A DNA stretch of 64,000 nt from Staphylococcus schleiferi. Lineage in GTDB: Bacteria > Bacillota > Bacilli > Staphylococcales > Staphylococcaceae. The notes under the pieces were generated by a model that saw only the letters and a program-made list of their open reading frames with translations, was not told where the DNA came from and ran no database searches. Each line of letters starts with the position of its first letter. Position 1 is the stretch's first letter. The position numbers and the translations under genes were made by a program. Below are positions 47,586 to 58,531 of the stretch, in pieces. Location: NCBI RefSeq assembly GCF_900458895.1, contig NZ_LR962863.1, positions 1,426,001 through 1,490,000 of the forward strand. The letters run 5' to 3'.

Positions 47586-48830
47586 ATGAATAAAAAAGAA
47601 ATTTTACGTTCCGAAATTTCGGATTTGAAACGTAGTATTGATTTAAAAATCAGATACGCTACACGTGCATTAGACAACGACGAGTTAGAGAAAGCGGAGA
47701 CTTTAGAAAAGGAAATCGCAGACTTGCGTTCACAAATTCAAGAGAAAGAAGCAGAGTTAAAGAAATTACAAGAGAAAGATAATGAAACAGAAAACGCAAA
47801 CCCACAACCTGTAGTGGTCGAACAAGAACGTTCGTATCGTCAAGCACCAAACTTGAATGAATTAGGTATTTCAATTCAGGATACTAAAGTGACGTCACAA
47901 GAAGTTCGTGATTTTACTAATTATTTAGAAACACGTGAAGACATTAAAGGTGGTTCTTTAAAAACTGATTCAGGATTTGTAGTTATTCCGGAAGAAATCG
48001 TAACTGATATCTTAAAGTTAAAAGAAGTTGAATTTAACCTTGATAAGTACGTAACTGTTAAACGTGTTACTAACGGTTCTGGTAAATACCCTGTTGTACG
48101 TCAATCAGAGGTTGCAGCGCTTGAAAAGGTAGAAGAATTAGAAGAAAACCCTGAATTAGCGGTTAAACCATTCTTCCAATTGGCATACGACATCAATACA
48201 CACCGTGGTTACTTCCGAATCTCTCGTGAAGCGATTGAAGATGCGAAGGTTAATGTATTACAAGAATTAAAATTATGGATGGCACGTACAATTGCAGCTA
48301 CACGTAACAAAGCGATTATTGATGTCATCACTAAAGGTTCTACAGGATCTAAAACAAGTGGTTTCGAATCCGAAGGTGCTAAATTAGAGACTAAGAAAGC
48401 TAAATCTTTAGACGACATTAAAGACGCTGTGAACTTAAATGTGAAACCTAATTATGAACATAATGTTGCCATTGTATCTCAAACTATGTTCGCAAAATTA
48501 GATAAAATGAAAGACAAATTAGGTAACTACTTAATCCAACCTGACGTTAAAGAGAAAACGCAACAACGTTTATTAGGCGCTAAAGTGGAAATCTTGCCTG
48601 ATGAAATGCTCGGTGAAAAAGGCAAAAACACGATGATTATTGGTAACTTAAAAGACGCTATTGTGTTATTTGACCGTTCACAATACCAAGCGTCATGGAC
48701 TGATTACATGCACTTCGGTGAGTGCTTAATGGTTGCTGTGCGTCAAGATTGTCGTATTCTAGACAATAAATCAGCTATTGTTATTGAATATGACGATGCT
48801 TCAGCAGAAGAAGATTTGCAAGAAATGTAA
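47586..48830 (+). CDS. HK97-family major capsid protein
   Basis: 414 aa. An N-terminal coiled-coil scaffolding (delta) region of about 110 residues (LEKEIADLRSQIQEKEAELK) should be removed by the protease. The HK97 fold follows (GGSLKTDSGFVVIPEEIVTD; RLLGAKVEILPDEML). ATG 47586 after TTAGGAGGAATTCAA is the clear start. Confidence 0.95.
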   Translation: MNKKEILRSEISDLKRSIDLKIRYATRALDNDELEKAETLEKEIADLRSQIQEKEAELKKLQEKDNETENANPQPVVVEQERSYRQAPNLNELGISIQDTKVTSQEVRDFTNYLETREDIKGGSLKTDSGFVVIPEEIVTDILKLKEVEFNLDKYVTVKRVTNGSGKYPVVRQSEVAALEKVEELEENPELAVKPFFQLAYDINTHRGYFRISREAIEDAKVNVLQELKLWMARTIAATRNKAIIDVITKGSTGSKTSGFESEGAKLETKKAKSLDDIKDAVNLNVKPNYEHNVAIVSQTMFAKLDKMKDKLGNYLIQPDVKEKTQQRLLGAKVEILPDEMLGEKGKNTMIIGNLKDAIVLFDRSQYQASWTDYMHFGECLMVAVRQDCRILDNKSAIVIEYDDASAEEDLQEM

Positions 48831-48842
48831 GAGGTGATTATC

Positions 48843-49001
48843 ATGGCGAAATATAAAGTGCTAACACGTTATAAAGATAAAGTTATCGGTAAAATCTTGG
48901 AAGTTGGAGATGAAGTCGATATGACAGTCAAACGTGCAAACGAGGTCAATAAAAAAGGCCAACCTCAAGATGGTATTTTAGAACGTATCGATAATAAGTA
49001 G
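48843..49001 (+). CDS. 52-aa phage head protein of unknown function
   Basis: MAKYKVLTRYKDKVIGKILE at its start, then a VKRANEVNKKGQP stretch, the small SH3-like protein frequently encoded after the capsid gene. AAGAGGTGATTATC precedes the ATG. Confidence 0.7.
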   Translation: MAKYKVLTRYKDKVIGKILEVGDEVDMTVKRANEVNKKGQPQDGILERIDNK

Positions 49002-49010
49002 GTGGTTGCA

Positions 49011-49310
49011 GTGAGTGATTTAGAGTTGTTAAAAAAACATTGTAAAATCGACCATTCTTACGAAGATGATTTGTTGATAATGTATTACGATTGGGCAAAA
49101 CAAGACATTGCAGACGCGGTTACTGATGATTTAGATTGGCTCGAGAAACAAACGTTGTATAGAGCAGCGGTTTTTCCACTCACTGCATATTATTTTGAAA
49201 ACCGTCTTGCTTACACTGAAAGAAACCTAAACTACGCACCACACATGGTTTTAAGTGTTGTGCATAAATTGAGGGACGCCTATGCGGTTCAATCCGAACA
49301 GATTAAATGA
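49011..49310 (+). CDS. head-tail connector protein (gp6/DUF3199-like)
   Basis: 99 aa helical protein (LLKKHCKIDHSYEDDLLIMY, TLYRAAVFPLTAYYFENRLA), the pattern of HK97 gp6-like adaptors that dock under the portal. GTG 49011 chosen with GTAGGTGG; an in-frame GTG lies at 49002. Overlaps the next gene. Confidence 0.85.
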   Translation: MSDLELLKKHCKIDHSYEDDLLIMYYDWAKQDIADAVTDDLDWLEKQTLYRAAVFPLTAYYFENRLAYTERNLNYAPHMVLSVVHKLRDAYAVQSEQIK

Positions 49311-49614
49311 GCGCGTAACTTTTTGTGAGGATGTCAGCCAATCAATTAGAGGATTACCTCAACGACCTATTACAAAAGAGTTGTACAGTTGTTTTGCTTG
49401 TATTCAAGATTCTAAAGAGTCCGATACACAAACAAGTTTAACAACAGGCACTCAATTCATTAAAACAGTTATCATACGTGATCCACGTGGTGATTATCAG
49501 CCGAATAATAAGCACTATATTATTCATGATGGCGAAAAATACCCGATAAAATACGTTAAAAAGGACTACCAAGACAAATCTTACTTACGTGTTTACTGTG
49601 AGGTGGTGCTATAA
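49282..49614 (+). CDS. head closure (head-tail adaptor) protein
   Basis: 110 aa SPP1 gp16-like fold: MRFNPNRLNERVTFCEDVSQ and YIIHDGEKYPIKYVKKDYQD. Seals the connector below the gp6-like ring. The stop overlaps the next ATG. Confidence 0.85.
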   Translation: MRFNPNRLNERVTFCEDVSQSIRGLPQRPITKELYSCFACIQDSKESDTQTSLTTGTQFIKTVIIRDPRGDYQPNNKHYIIHDGEKYPIKYVKKDYQDKSYLRVYCEVVL

Positions 49615-49989
49615 TGCCCGCAAAAATCGAGAAAAATACCGTTGAAGAAGGTTTGTTACGTAAAAAGGTTGAGTTTAGCGCAAATCAAAGTCGAATTCTG
49701 AAAGCAGGCGCGCGCTTTAATACCGATACTCGTAAAAAATACGCCCAAAAGTGATAGACGAGGTCATGCACGCGACCATATTGCTGTATCTAATGTAAAA
49801 ACCGACAGAGGTTCGGGAGAAAAATACGTAGACATTGGATATACAAAAGGTTATGCACACCGTATACATGCAACAGAATTCGGAACGATGTATCAAAGAC
49901 CGCAATTGTGGATTACTAAAACTGAAAAAAGTAATAGGCAGTTAGTGTATAGTGCCATGTTAACTGCGATGAAGAGGTCATTAAAATGA
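49614..49989 (+). pseudogene. HK97 gp10-like tail-head joining protein, frameshifted
   Basis: The first frame encodes about 44 residues (MPAKIEKNTVEEGLLRKKVE...) and stops at TGA 49752-49754. The remainder (DRRGHARDHIAVSNVK, GYAHRIHATEFGTMYQRPQL) is in the +1 frame and ends at 49989. Removing one A from A6 at 49734-49739 restores a 124-aa protein reading RKNTPKSDRRGHARDH. The ATG overlaps the previous stop and the end overlaps the next start, as expected for the original gene. Confidence 0.87.
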
Positions 49990-50348
49990 ATGTAACCGAT
50001 AAAATTTATGATGCAATCGTAAGTAACCCAAGTATTACTGTGGAAGATAACGTCTTTAAGTACGTTGTTCCTGAAAACTTCCACACTAAAACAAATCAGC
50101 CTATCGTAAGAATTACTCCATTGCCATATAATCCGAACGATTATGCTGACAATGAAGAAATGGCGCGTGAGTACGACTATCAAATCGATGTTTGGTGGTC
50201 TGAAAACGAACCCGAGCAGCAAGCAGAAAGTATTGTGAAAGCATTAAAACAATTAAATTTTAAAGTTTATTACAGAGAACCCTTGTACGAAGTTGAGACT
50301 CTAACTTTTAGAGAAATCATTCGTGCAAACGGTTCTCTATTTATTTAG
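49986..50348 (+). CDS. DUF806 family tail completion protein
   Basis: 120 aa: MNVTDKIYDAIVSNPSITVE and the conserved YDYQIDVWWSENEPEQQAES. Proteins in this slot terminate or complete the tail tube. Overlaps the gp10-like gene by 4 bases. Confidence 0.82.
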   Translation: MNVTDKIYDAIVSNPSITVEDNVFKYVVPENFHTKTNQPIVRITPLPYNPNDYADNEEMAREYDYQIDVWWSENEPEQQAESIVKALKQLNFKVYYREPLYEVETLTFREIIRANGSLFI

Positions 50349-50359
50349 GAGGAAGATTA

Positions 50360-51304
50360 ATGGAAAAATTAAAATTAAACTTGCAACATTTTGCAGAATC
50401 AACTGGCGTATCAGGTATCGCTATTGGTGTAACTAACTTTTATTGGGCCCCAATCGAAACTGATACAGATAAAGAATGGAAAGTAAAAAGCGGACACCGT
50501 ACACGCTTCTTAAAAGAAATCGAAGTAGACCGTCCACAAGAAACCGAAGAAGAATACGGTGACAACATTGTTGCTGCAACAGCAGTGTCTAACGGTAAAT
50601 TATCGGTTAAAACAACATTTGTTACTATCCCTGCCGAACAAAAAGCATTCTTAGCAGGTGCTAAAAAAGGCGAGGGCGGTTTTAAATACGGTGCAAACGA
50701 TATTCCACCAGATGTTGCGGTTGTGTTTGAACGTACAAATCATGATGGCTCATCCGAATGGGTAGGATTATTCAAAGGTAAATTCACACGTCCAAACTTA
50801 TCAGGTCAAACAAAACAAGATAAAATCGAGTTCCAAAATGACGAAGTTGAAGGTTCATTTATTGACCGTTTATTCGACGAATCATCACATGTGACTGGAT
50901 TCGATAAAAAAGGTGAGCATAAAGGACGTGACTATGTATTTACTGAAACTTTTGGTAAAACATTCGATGAGTTTATCAAAGACCTTGACCAAGAATTTGA
51001 AATGGAAGAGGATAAAAAAGCGATGCCGGGAAAGACGAGTAAGAAAGAGGTAACGCGTGTATCTCTTTCTAAACCGTCAACAACAATTAAACAAGGTAAA
51101 ACTGAACAGTTATCAGCTACAACTGAACCACTAGGACAACCCGTAACATATAAAGTTACTGAGGGCGAAGAATATATTAGCGTGAGTCCTGAAGGTTTAG
51201 TGAATGCAAATCAAGTTGGTAGAGGTGTTGTTACAGCTACTTCAGGAGACCAAAGTGACACTATTAGTATTGAAGTAGAAGAAGATGAATTACAAATGAT
51301 TTAA
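50360..51304 (+). CDS. major tail protein with C-terminal Ig-like (Big2) domain
   Basis: 314 aa. The N-terminal phi13-type tail-tube domain (about 1-205) has GVSGIAIGVTNFYWAPI and VVFERTNHDGSSEWVGLFKG. A linker and a bacterial Ig-like group 2 domain follow (about 230-310; SLSKPSTTIKQGKTEQLSAT, YISVSPEGLVNANQVGRGVV). Such domains decorate the tail outside and may help bind surfaces. Ribosome site TAGGAGGAAGATTA. Confidence 0.92.
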   Translation: MEKLKLNLQHFAESTGVSGIAIGVTNFYWAPIETDTDKEWKVKSGHRTRFLKEIEVDRPQETEEEYGDNIVAATAVSNGKLSVKTTFVTIPAEQKAFLAGAKKGEGGFKYGANDIPPDVAVVFERTNHDGSSEWVGLFKGKFTRPNLSGQTKQDKIEFQNDEVEGSFIDRLFDESSHVTGFDKKGEHKGRDYVFTETFGKTFDEFIKDLDQEFEMEEDKKAMPGKTSKKEVTRVSLSKPSTTIKQGKTEQLSATTEPLGQPVTYKVTEGEEYISVSPEGLVNANQVGRGVVTATSGDQSDTISIEVEEDELQMI

Positions 51305-51305
51305 T

Positions 51306-51336
51306 TAAGAGGGGGTAATCCCCTCTTTTATTTTTG
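51306..51336 (+). terminator. terminator after the major tail protein gene
   Basis: Perfect stem AGAGGGG/CCCCTCT (51308-51314, 51320-51326) with a 5-base loop, then TTTATTTTT. It lowers readthrough into the chaperone and tape-measure genes, a usual place for high-dose structural genes. Confidence 0.85.
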
Positions 51337-51368
51337 CGCAAAAATAAAAACGAAAGTAGGAATCTATT

Positions 51369-51815
51369 ATGGCGAGACCATCAATCGAATTAATCACAGG
51401 ATACACAAAAGCAGGTAAACCACAGACAAAAAAATACTTAGCAAAACCTATCATCACACTATTCGACACAATTCAAGGGACTAAATTAGCAAAAAAAATG
51501 CAAAACCTTTACGCAGATTCTGATTTTAAAGAGTTGACGGAAGAAGAATACTCGGTTTTATCAGAAACAGAAAAAGCGGAATACAACGACAAATTGTTAG
51601 AACAAGAGAAGGTTACGCTTGAAATGTTTGATGCAATCGAAGAAATTACGACTTTTATTGCCGAAATGTTCGGGAATCAATTTACATCAGAAGAATTACA
51701 AAAAGGTTTAGAGAGTGGGGAAAAAGGTTTTGAAACCCTTTCTGAAGTTCTAGGCACCCTAATTGCAGGAGATGTGGACGAAACAAAAAAGTTCGTGAGC
51801 GAGAAAACGAAATAG
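51369..51815 (+). CDS. tail assembly chaperone G
   Basis: 148 aa, the short product of the gene pair that guides tape-measure folding. Residues MARPSIELITGYTKAGKPQT and an acidic C-terminal half (EITTFIAEMFGNQFTSEELQ). The slippery sequence lies near the end, before the stop at 51813-51815. Confidence 0.9.
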   Translation: MARPSIELITGYTKAGKPQTKKYLAKPIITLFDTIQGTKLAKKMQNLYADSDFKELTEEEYSVLSETEKAEYNDKLLEQEKVTLEMFDAIEEITTFIAEMFGNQFTSEELQKGLESGEKGFETLSEVLGTLIAGDVDETKKFVSEKTK

Positions 51816-52000
51816 ACCCAGAAGACCTTACGCCAGAGGGACAATATAAAAATTACATGAAACTAGCAAAGAAGTTGATTGAAGAAGGTATGGACCCCGA
51901 TAAAGTCGCAAACATGCCTATTCACTTCTTTTTAAATATTGTCGCGTCTGAAGTAGAAACAAAGAAAAAGGCCAAAAGTTTTGCAGAAATCTTTGGCTAG
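51369..52000 (+). CDS. tail assembly chaperone GT made by programmed -1 frameshift
   Basis: The heptamer A AAA AAG at 51785-51791 is in the right phase (aca aaa aag). A -1 slip there joins codon 141 of G to an overlapping frame reading VRERENEIDPEDLTPEGQ..., open to TAG 51998-52000. The product is about 210 aa, and the T part (NYMKLAKKLIEEGMDPDKVA) is typical. G/GT frameshifting is conserved in long-tailed phages. No start codon explains the second frame otherwise. Confidence 0.85.
51785..51791 (+). promoter_or_regulatory. slippery heptamer for -1 frameshifting
   Basis: A AAA AAG in zero-frame register, the most common bacterial and phage -1 slip site. Confidence 0.85.
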
Positions 52001-52015
52001 AAAGGAGGTTACGCT

Positions 52016-55000
52016 ATGGCAGGGCCTATTGGCAATATGGTTATACGTGTTGATTTAGACGGTAGTGGCTTTAATAAAGGTATTGCAGGTTTAAATCGAC
52101 AAATGAGGCTTGTTTCTAAGGAAATGAGCGCCAACTTATCAAAATTTAGCCGTTATGACAACTCTTTAGAAAAATCTAAGGTAAGAGTTGACGGTTTAAC
52201 CAAACGCCAACAAGTACAAGCTCAAAAAGTTAGAGAGTTAAAAAATAATTATGATCAGTTATCAAAAGAAACTGGAGAAAATAGTGCAAAAACACAAGCG
52301 GCAGCCGCTAAGTATAACCAAGCATATGCCGAATTAAATAAATACGAACGCGAATTAAATGAAGCAACAGCTGAGATGAAACGTTTAGAAACGCAACAAC
52401 GTGCTTTAAACACAACAATGGGTAAAATAGGTTCTAAATTTAGTCAGTGGGTACCTAAACTACAAGACATCGGTAAAAAGATGCAAGCTGTGGGTAAATC
52501 AATGACTCTACACGTTACTGCACCAGTAGTAGCAGGTTTTGGTTTAGCCGCTAAAAAAAGTATAGACTTTGACGACTCTATGCGTAAAGTTAAAGCCACA
52601 TCAGGTGCAACGAGCGGAGAATTCCAACAACTTCGCGATAAAGCGCTTGAAATGGGTGCAAAAACTAAGTTTAGTGCCAGTCAATCAGCAGAAGCTTTGA
52701 ATTACATGGCCTTAGCCGGGTGGGATACCAAAGATATGCTTAACGGTATCGATGGCGTCATGCAATTAGCAGCTGCGTCTGGCGAAGATTTAGCCGAAGT
52801 TAGTGACATCGTTACAGATGGATTAAGTGCGTTTGGTTTAAAAGCTAAAGACAGTAGTCATTTTGCTGACGTACTTGCTCAAACAAGTTCCAAAGCAAAT
52901 ACTGATGTTCATGGTTTAGGCGAAGCATTTAAATATGTTGCACCAGTTGCAGGTTCGTTCGGGTTCTCTGTGGAAGATACATCCATCGCATTAGGCTTAA
53001 TGGCTAACTCTGGTGTTAAAGCATCGCAAGCGGGTACAGCTCTAAAAACTATGATGACTAGGCTGACCGGAACGAGTGGTGAGGCTAAAAAAACAATGGA
53101 AAAATTGGGTATTACAATCACTGATAGCCAAGGACAAATGTTACCTTTCAGAGATATTATGGACCAATTAAGAAAAAGTATCGGTGGATTATCTGAAGCA
53201 CAACAATCAGCTGCAGTAAAAACATTATTTGGACAAGAGGCTATGAGTGGTATCTTACCAATCATCAACGCGTCTGACGAAGATTATAAAAAACTAACTA
53301 AGTCTATTGATAATTCAACTGGTGCATCCGAACGCATGTCTAAAGAGATGGAAGGCGGTATCGGTGGTTCTATTCGTCGAATGAAATCAGCTATTGAATC
53401 AATGGCTATAAGCATAGGCGATGTTTTAGCACCCCATATACGTAGAGCGGCAGATTTACTTGCATCTTTAGCAGATAAATTTACCAGCATGCCAGGTTGG
53501 GCAAAGACAGCTGTTGTGGGTATAGGTGTTTTCGCTGCAGCTTTAGGTCCATTAATACTTACGATGGGAGCATTTACAGCATCAATTGGTAGTATTATGG
53601 GTACATTAGGACCTTTAATGATAGGCATCAAAACAGCAGGCGGTTTAATGGGGTTTTTAGGTACAAAAGCACCATTAGCAGCTAAAGGTTTAACTTTGGT
53701 TGGTACTGCATTTAAATTTATGTTAGGGCCAATCGGATTAGCTATTGCAGCAGTTGTAGCAATCGGTACAGCATTTGTGATAGCCTATAAAAAATCAGAA
53801 ACTTTTAGAAATATCGTAAACAAAGTAATTAATCCGGTTGTAAATGGTTTCAAAAAACTTTGGGGCGTTGCACAATCGGTATTTAATTCGTTAAAAAGTT
53901 TACTATCTGGTAATACACTACCAACTGTAGACTTACTTTCTAAAATAATGCCTAAAGCAAGCGCTAAAAAAGTCGCATTAACATTACTTCAAATTAGACA
54001 AGCTTTTATAGATGCTTTTGGTGCGATTTGGCGTTTTGCTCAAGAGATAGGTAACAAGCTCACTCGTTTTTGGAAAGATAATGGTGACGATATTATCCAA
54101 GCGTTCAAAAACATAGGAGAGTTTTTTAAAGGGTTTTTTATTGAAGCTCGAAACCAAATAGGGCCTAATCTAAAAGAGTTTGGCGACTTAATAAAAACTA
54201 TTTTTAACGGCGTAATTGTTCCAACCATTAAGGTTGCCATGAAAGTGATATGGCAAATTATGAAATTTACATGGCCACTTATTAAAGTGTTGATTGTAGA
54301 TACGTAGGAAAATATTAAAAGTATTATTAAAGGTGCTTTAGATGTCATACTAGGCATTGTCAAAGTATTTAGCGGTGTATTTACAGGACAATGGGACAAA
54401 GTTTGGGAAGGTGTCAAACAGATATTTAAAGGCGCAGTTGTATTAATTTGGAACCTTATTCAATTATGGTTTATGGGTAAAATACTCAAAGTCGTTAAAA
54501 TATTTGGTGGATTTTTTAAAGGTATTATCAGCAAATCCTTTAATGGCGTCAAAGGCATTATAGGAACATCATTAAAATTTATATGGTCGATAATCAGCAC
54601 TATTTTTAAAAGGATACTTACTTTTACAAAAGGTATCTTTACTATTTTAAGAGAGTTTATCAGTTCAATTTGGCGGAGTATTAAAAACATCATTACCAAC
54701 CACGCCAAAGGATTGTTCAACAACATAAAAGGTGTATTTACTTCCTTGTACAGATTTACTCGTAGCATTTTTAGCAGTTTAAAAAATTGGCTATCTAATA
54801 TATGGCGTAGCATTAAAAATACGGTAACACGTTATGCATCAGCCTTATGGTCTAACGTCAAACGTATATTCACAAACTTATTTAACGGCTCACGTAGCAT
54901 ATTTAACCGTTTAAAATCATGGTTGATCAGTTTGTGGTCGAGCCTTAAAAAACGAGTAGTTAATATTGCATCAAGTTTGTGGTCGAATGTTAAACGTATA

Positions 55001-57028
55001 TTTACTAATTTGTTTAATGGAACGCGCAGTATATTTAATCGTGTTAAATCGATAATAGTCAATATTTGGAATTCTATTAAACGTAGTGTAACTGGAATTG
55101 CATCTAGTTTATGGAAAACTGTACGACGAACTTTTAATAATATGGCTAACGGATTAAAAAGTATAATCGGTCGTATTAAAGACCACATTACAGGAATGGT
55201 TAAAGCCATAAAAGATGGATTGAATGGTTTAATCAAAGGATTGAACTGGGTAGGTTCTAAATTAAGCTTACCTAAAATACCTAAATTATCTACAGGGACT
55301 CAACGCATAAACAGACATATACGCACTACATCTGATGGACGATTAAAACAAGGTACTATGGCTGTTGTGGGGGACAAAGGACCGGGTAATGGTAAAGGTC
55401 TAGATGGACGTCGTGAGTTAATACAGTACCCTAACGGACGCACAGCTTTAACTCCTGCAAAAGATACAACGACATGGCTCCCTAAAGGCTCACGCGTCAT
55501 CAGCGGTAGTATGCGACAGCAATATGAAGAAGCAGAAGGCGCAGGTATGTATCCGCGTTTTAGCGTAGGAACGTGGCTTGGTAAATCTACAAATTGGCTT
55601 GCTGACAAAACCGGAGCAATAGGTAGTGCAATAAAAAAAAGCGCTAGTTGGCTTACAGACAAAATCGGTGATGTTATGGACTTTATTGATAGTCCGGGCA
55701 AACTTTTTAACAAAGTAATGTCTCTGATGGGTGTCGATTTTGGAAGTCTGACAAAAGGCATGGGCATTGTCGGTCAAATTGCACGTGCTGCATTTGCAAA
55801 AATCAAAAAAGGTGCAATTGATTGGATTAAAGGCGGATTCGACGCACAAGCTGGTGACGGGTCTGTATTTGATGGCTTTAGAATATTACAACCATATTCA
55901 GCACCACCGAAAGCCCCTAACCCTAACTATCCATTTAATGGCGGCGTCCATCACGGTGTTGACTATGATACACCAGTCGGCACGCCAATTCGTACGCCTA
56001 TGGGCGGTCGTGTTAGAAGTTGGTACGATAATTACGGTGGTGGTAAAGCTATTACTGTGCAAAAAGGTCGTACTTTCCTATGGTTTATGCACTTATCTGA
56101 ACAGTTGCGTAGAACAGGTGAACAAATTAAAGCAGGTCAATTAATCGGTAAATCGGGTAATACTGGTTCTATGACAAACTACCGGCACTTGCATTTTCAG
56201 GTCAATCAAGGCGGGGAAGCAAATAGATTTTCTACAGACCCGATTCCTTGGTTACGTAAAAATGACAAAACTGGTGGCGGTAAAGGCTATCCTGCCGGCT
56301 CAGGCGCAGCGTATGCGAGTCGTGTTATCAGTCAAGCACAGAGTATTCTTGGTGGCAGATATAAATCGCGTTACATTCATGACCAAATGATGCGCGTAGC
56401 AAAGCGTGAGTCAAACTATCAACCTAACGTAGTAAATAACTGGGACATTAACGCGTTGCGTGGTGACCCGTCAAGAGGATTATTCCAGATTATCGGTTCT
56501 ACATTTAGAGCTAACGCTAAATCTGGTTACACTAACTTTAACAATCCACTGCATCAAGCAATCTCAGCAATGCGATATATTGTTGCTCGTTATGGTTGGG
56601 GTGGCTTTAAGCGTGCAGGTGACTATGCATACGCAACTGGCGGTAAAGTCTACAACGGCTTGTATAATCTCGGTGAAGAAGGTTATCCAGAATGGATTAT
56701 TCCAACTGATCCATCGCGTGCAAGTGACGCAGCAAAATTATTAGCATTAGCAAGTAAGGATATTAGCAAGAATAAACGTCCTAAAAACTTTAACAGTGGT
56801 AGTATTGGCAACGATGATACTCGTAATAGCAAATTAGAAAGTAAGTTAGACACAATGATAGGTTTACTTATCAAGTTAGTCGGCAGTAACGATACAATCG
56901 CGGACAAAGATTTTAGTCCAGTTATCGACAACTTTGGATTAAGCGATTTTATCAATTCAACAGTGGATAAACGCGAACGTAACAATTCACGTAAATCAAG
57001 ATTTAAGCCAGGATGTGCATTGATTTAA
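52016..57028 (+). pseudogene. tape measure protein with M23 and lytic transglycosylase domains, in-frame TAG
   Basis: A 1,670-codon frame interrupted once by TAG at 54305-54307 (VDT-stop-ENIKSI), where Trp (TGG) would fit. Order: N-terminal coiled coil (about 20-135) and a TP901-type core with hydrophobic segments (about 160-620). Then come roughly 40-residue repeats containing SLWSNVKRIFTNLFNG, an M23 metallopeptidase (HHGVDYDTPVGTPI, RHLHFQV), and an SLT-type transglycosylase (AKRESNYQPN, SRGLFQI). It sets tail length and opens peptidoglycan. The second part also opens from ATG 54473 but without a clear ribosome site. If real, the nonsense change should abolish tails. Confidence 0.88.
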
Positions 57029-58516
57029 TGAACGATACAGTAATAGTAAACGGCAGGACACTTCCATGGTTATTTGTGCAAAGAGGGTTTAAAATACCCT
57101 CTTTTAATTTTGAAATAAGTACAGAGAAAGTGGAAGGTAGACCGGGTTCTGTTTTTAAACGTAAAGTACTGAACGAATATCGGTTCGATTTACCTTTAGT
57201 CGTCCGCAATGATTTTTTATCAAGTGGTGGCATTAAAAGTCACGATTACATTTTAGAAGAACTTGTTAAATTCTTTAATTATGATGAGCCTGTTAAGTTG
57301 CAACTGAAATCAAAAAAATGGTACTGGAATGCTTACTTTGAAGGCCCGTTAGAAGTGAATAGCAAAACCGAGAACAGTATTAATGTGGTTACTGTAAAAG
57401 TTGTTTTAACAGACCCATATAAGTATGCGATTGATGGTAGTAAAAATACAGCTATCAGTGATCAAGTAAGTTTAGTTAATAGCGGTACAGCAGACACTCC
57501 TATTTTTGTAGAAGCAAGAGCTCTAAAAGCATCTAGTTATTTTATGATTACAAAAAAAGATGAAGATTACTTTATGATTGGCGATGATGATGTTAGTAAA
57601 GAGTTAAAAAATTACATGCCACCCGTTTACCACACTGAATTCCATGATTTAAAAGGTTGGAATAAAATGACATCTGGGGAGATACCAGATAAATATTTAG
57701 GCGGAAAACTTGGCGGTGCTTTTGTAATTTCTAACGAAGGCGAAAGTTATAAAGCAACGAATTTTCCAAATGAAAGTGGTTGGGTTGGAGCAGGTGTAAA
57801 AAGAGGACTTCCTAAAGCTATGACAGATTTTCAAATAACATATAAGTGTATTGTTGAACAAAAAAACAAGGGTGCAGGCAGAACAGCACAACATATTTAT
57901 GACACAGATAACAGATTGTTAGCATCTATTGGTTATGAAAACAAATATAGCGACAGAAAAATAGGGCATACAGTAATAACATTATTTAACCAAAACGGAG
58001 ACCCTCAAAAAATATATGATTACCAAAACAAGCCTATAATGTACAAAAAAGATAGAATAGTTGTTTACATTCGATTAAAAAGAGTCGGAAATACTTTTTA
58101 TATCAAAACTTGGAAGTTCGACCAAGTTAAAGACGCCGATAGATTGAAACCACTTGATGTTGATGAGAAAGTATGGACGGATGATGGCAAATTTTATCAG
58201 AGACAAGTAAGCGCAATATCTATCTATAGTGCTAAACATAGTGGCTCGAAATGGATGGAAATGAACGGACTAGGTTCGTTTAATACTGAAATTTTACCAA
58301 AACCTAAAGGTGCCAAAGACATGATTATTCAAAAGGGTGACTTAGTTAAGATTGATATGCAAGCTAAAAGCGTGGTTGTCAACGAAGAACCTATGCTTTC
58401 AGAAAAGACATTCGGTAGCGATTTTTTTTACTGTCGATAGAGGGCATACTGAATTAATTATCTATCCTACTGGTATTTTTGATACTACAGTTAAATGGCA
58501 AGACAGATACTTATAG
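57028..58516 (+). pseudogene. distal tail protein (Dit-like), frameshifted near the C-terminus
   Basis: About 495 aa if one T is removed from T8 at 58422-58429. As sequenced, the frame ends FGSDFFYCR-stop at 58440. The corrected frame continues TVDRGHTELIIYPTGIFDTT to TAG 58514-58516. The N-terminal Dit domain (NDTVIVNGRTLPWLFVQRGF) forms the hub at the tail tip; a carbohydrate-binding-like insertion follows. ATG 57028 overlaps the tape-measure stop. Confidence 0.87.
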
Positions 58517-58531
58517 AAAGGAGGTCAAACG

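Noticed and set aside
52909..55849. Several long minus-strand frames opposite the tape measure gene
   Set aside because: They mirror a long coding gene with biased codons, lack ribosome sites and show no domain.
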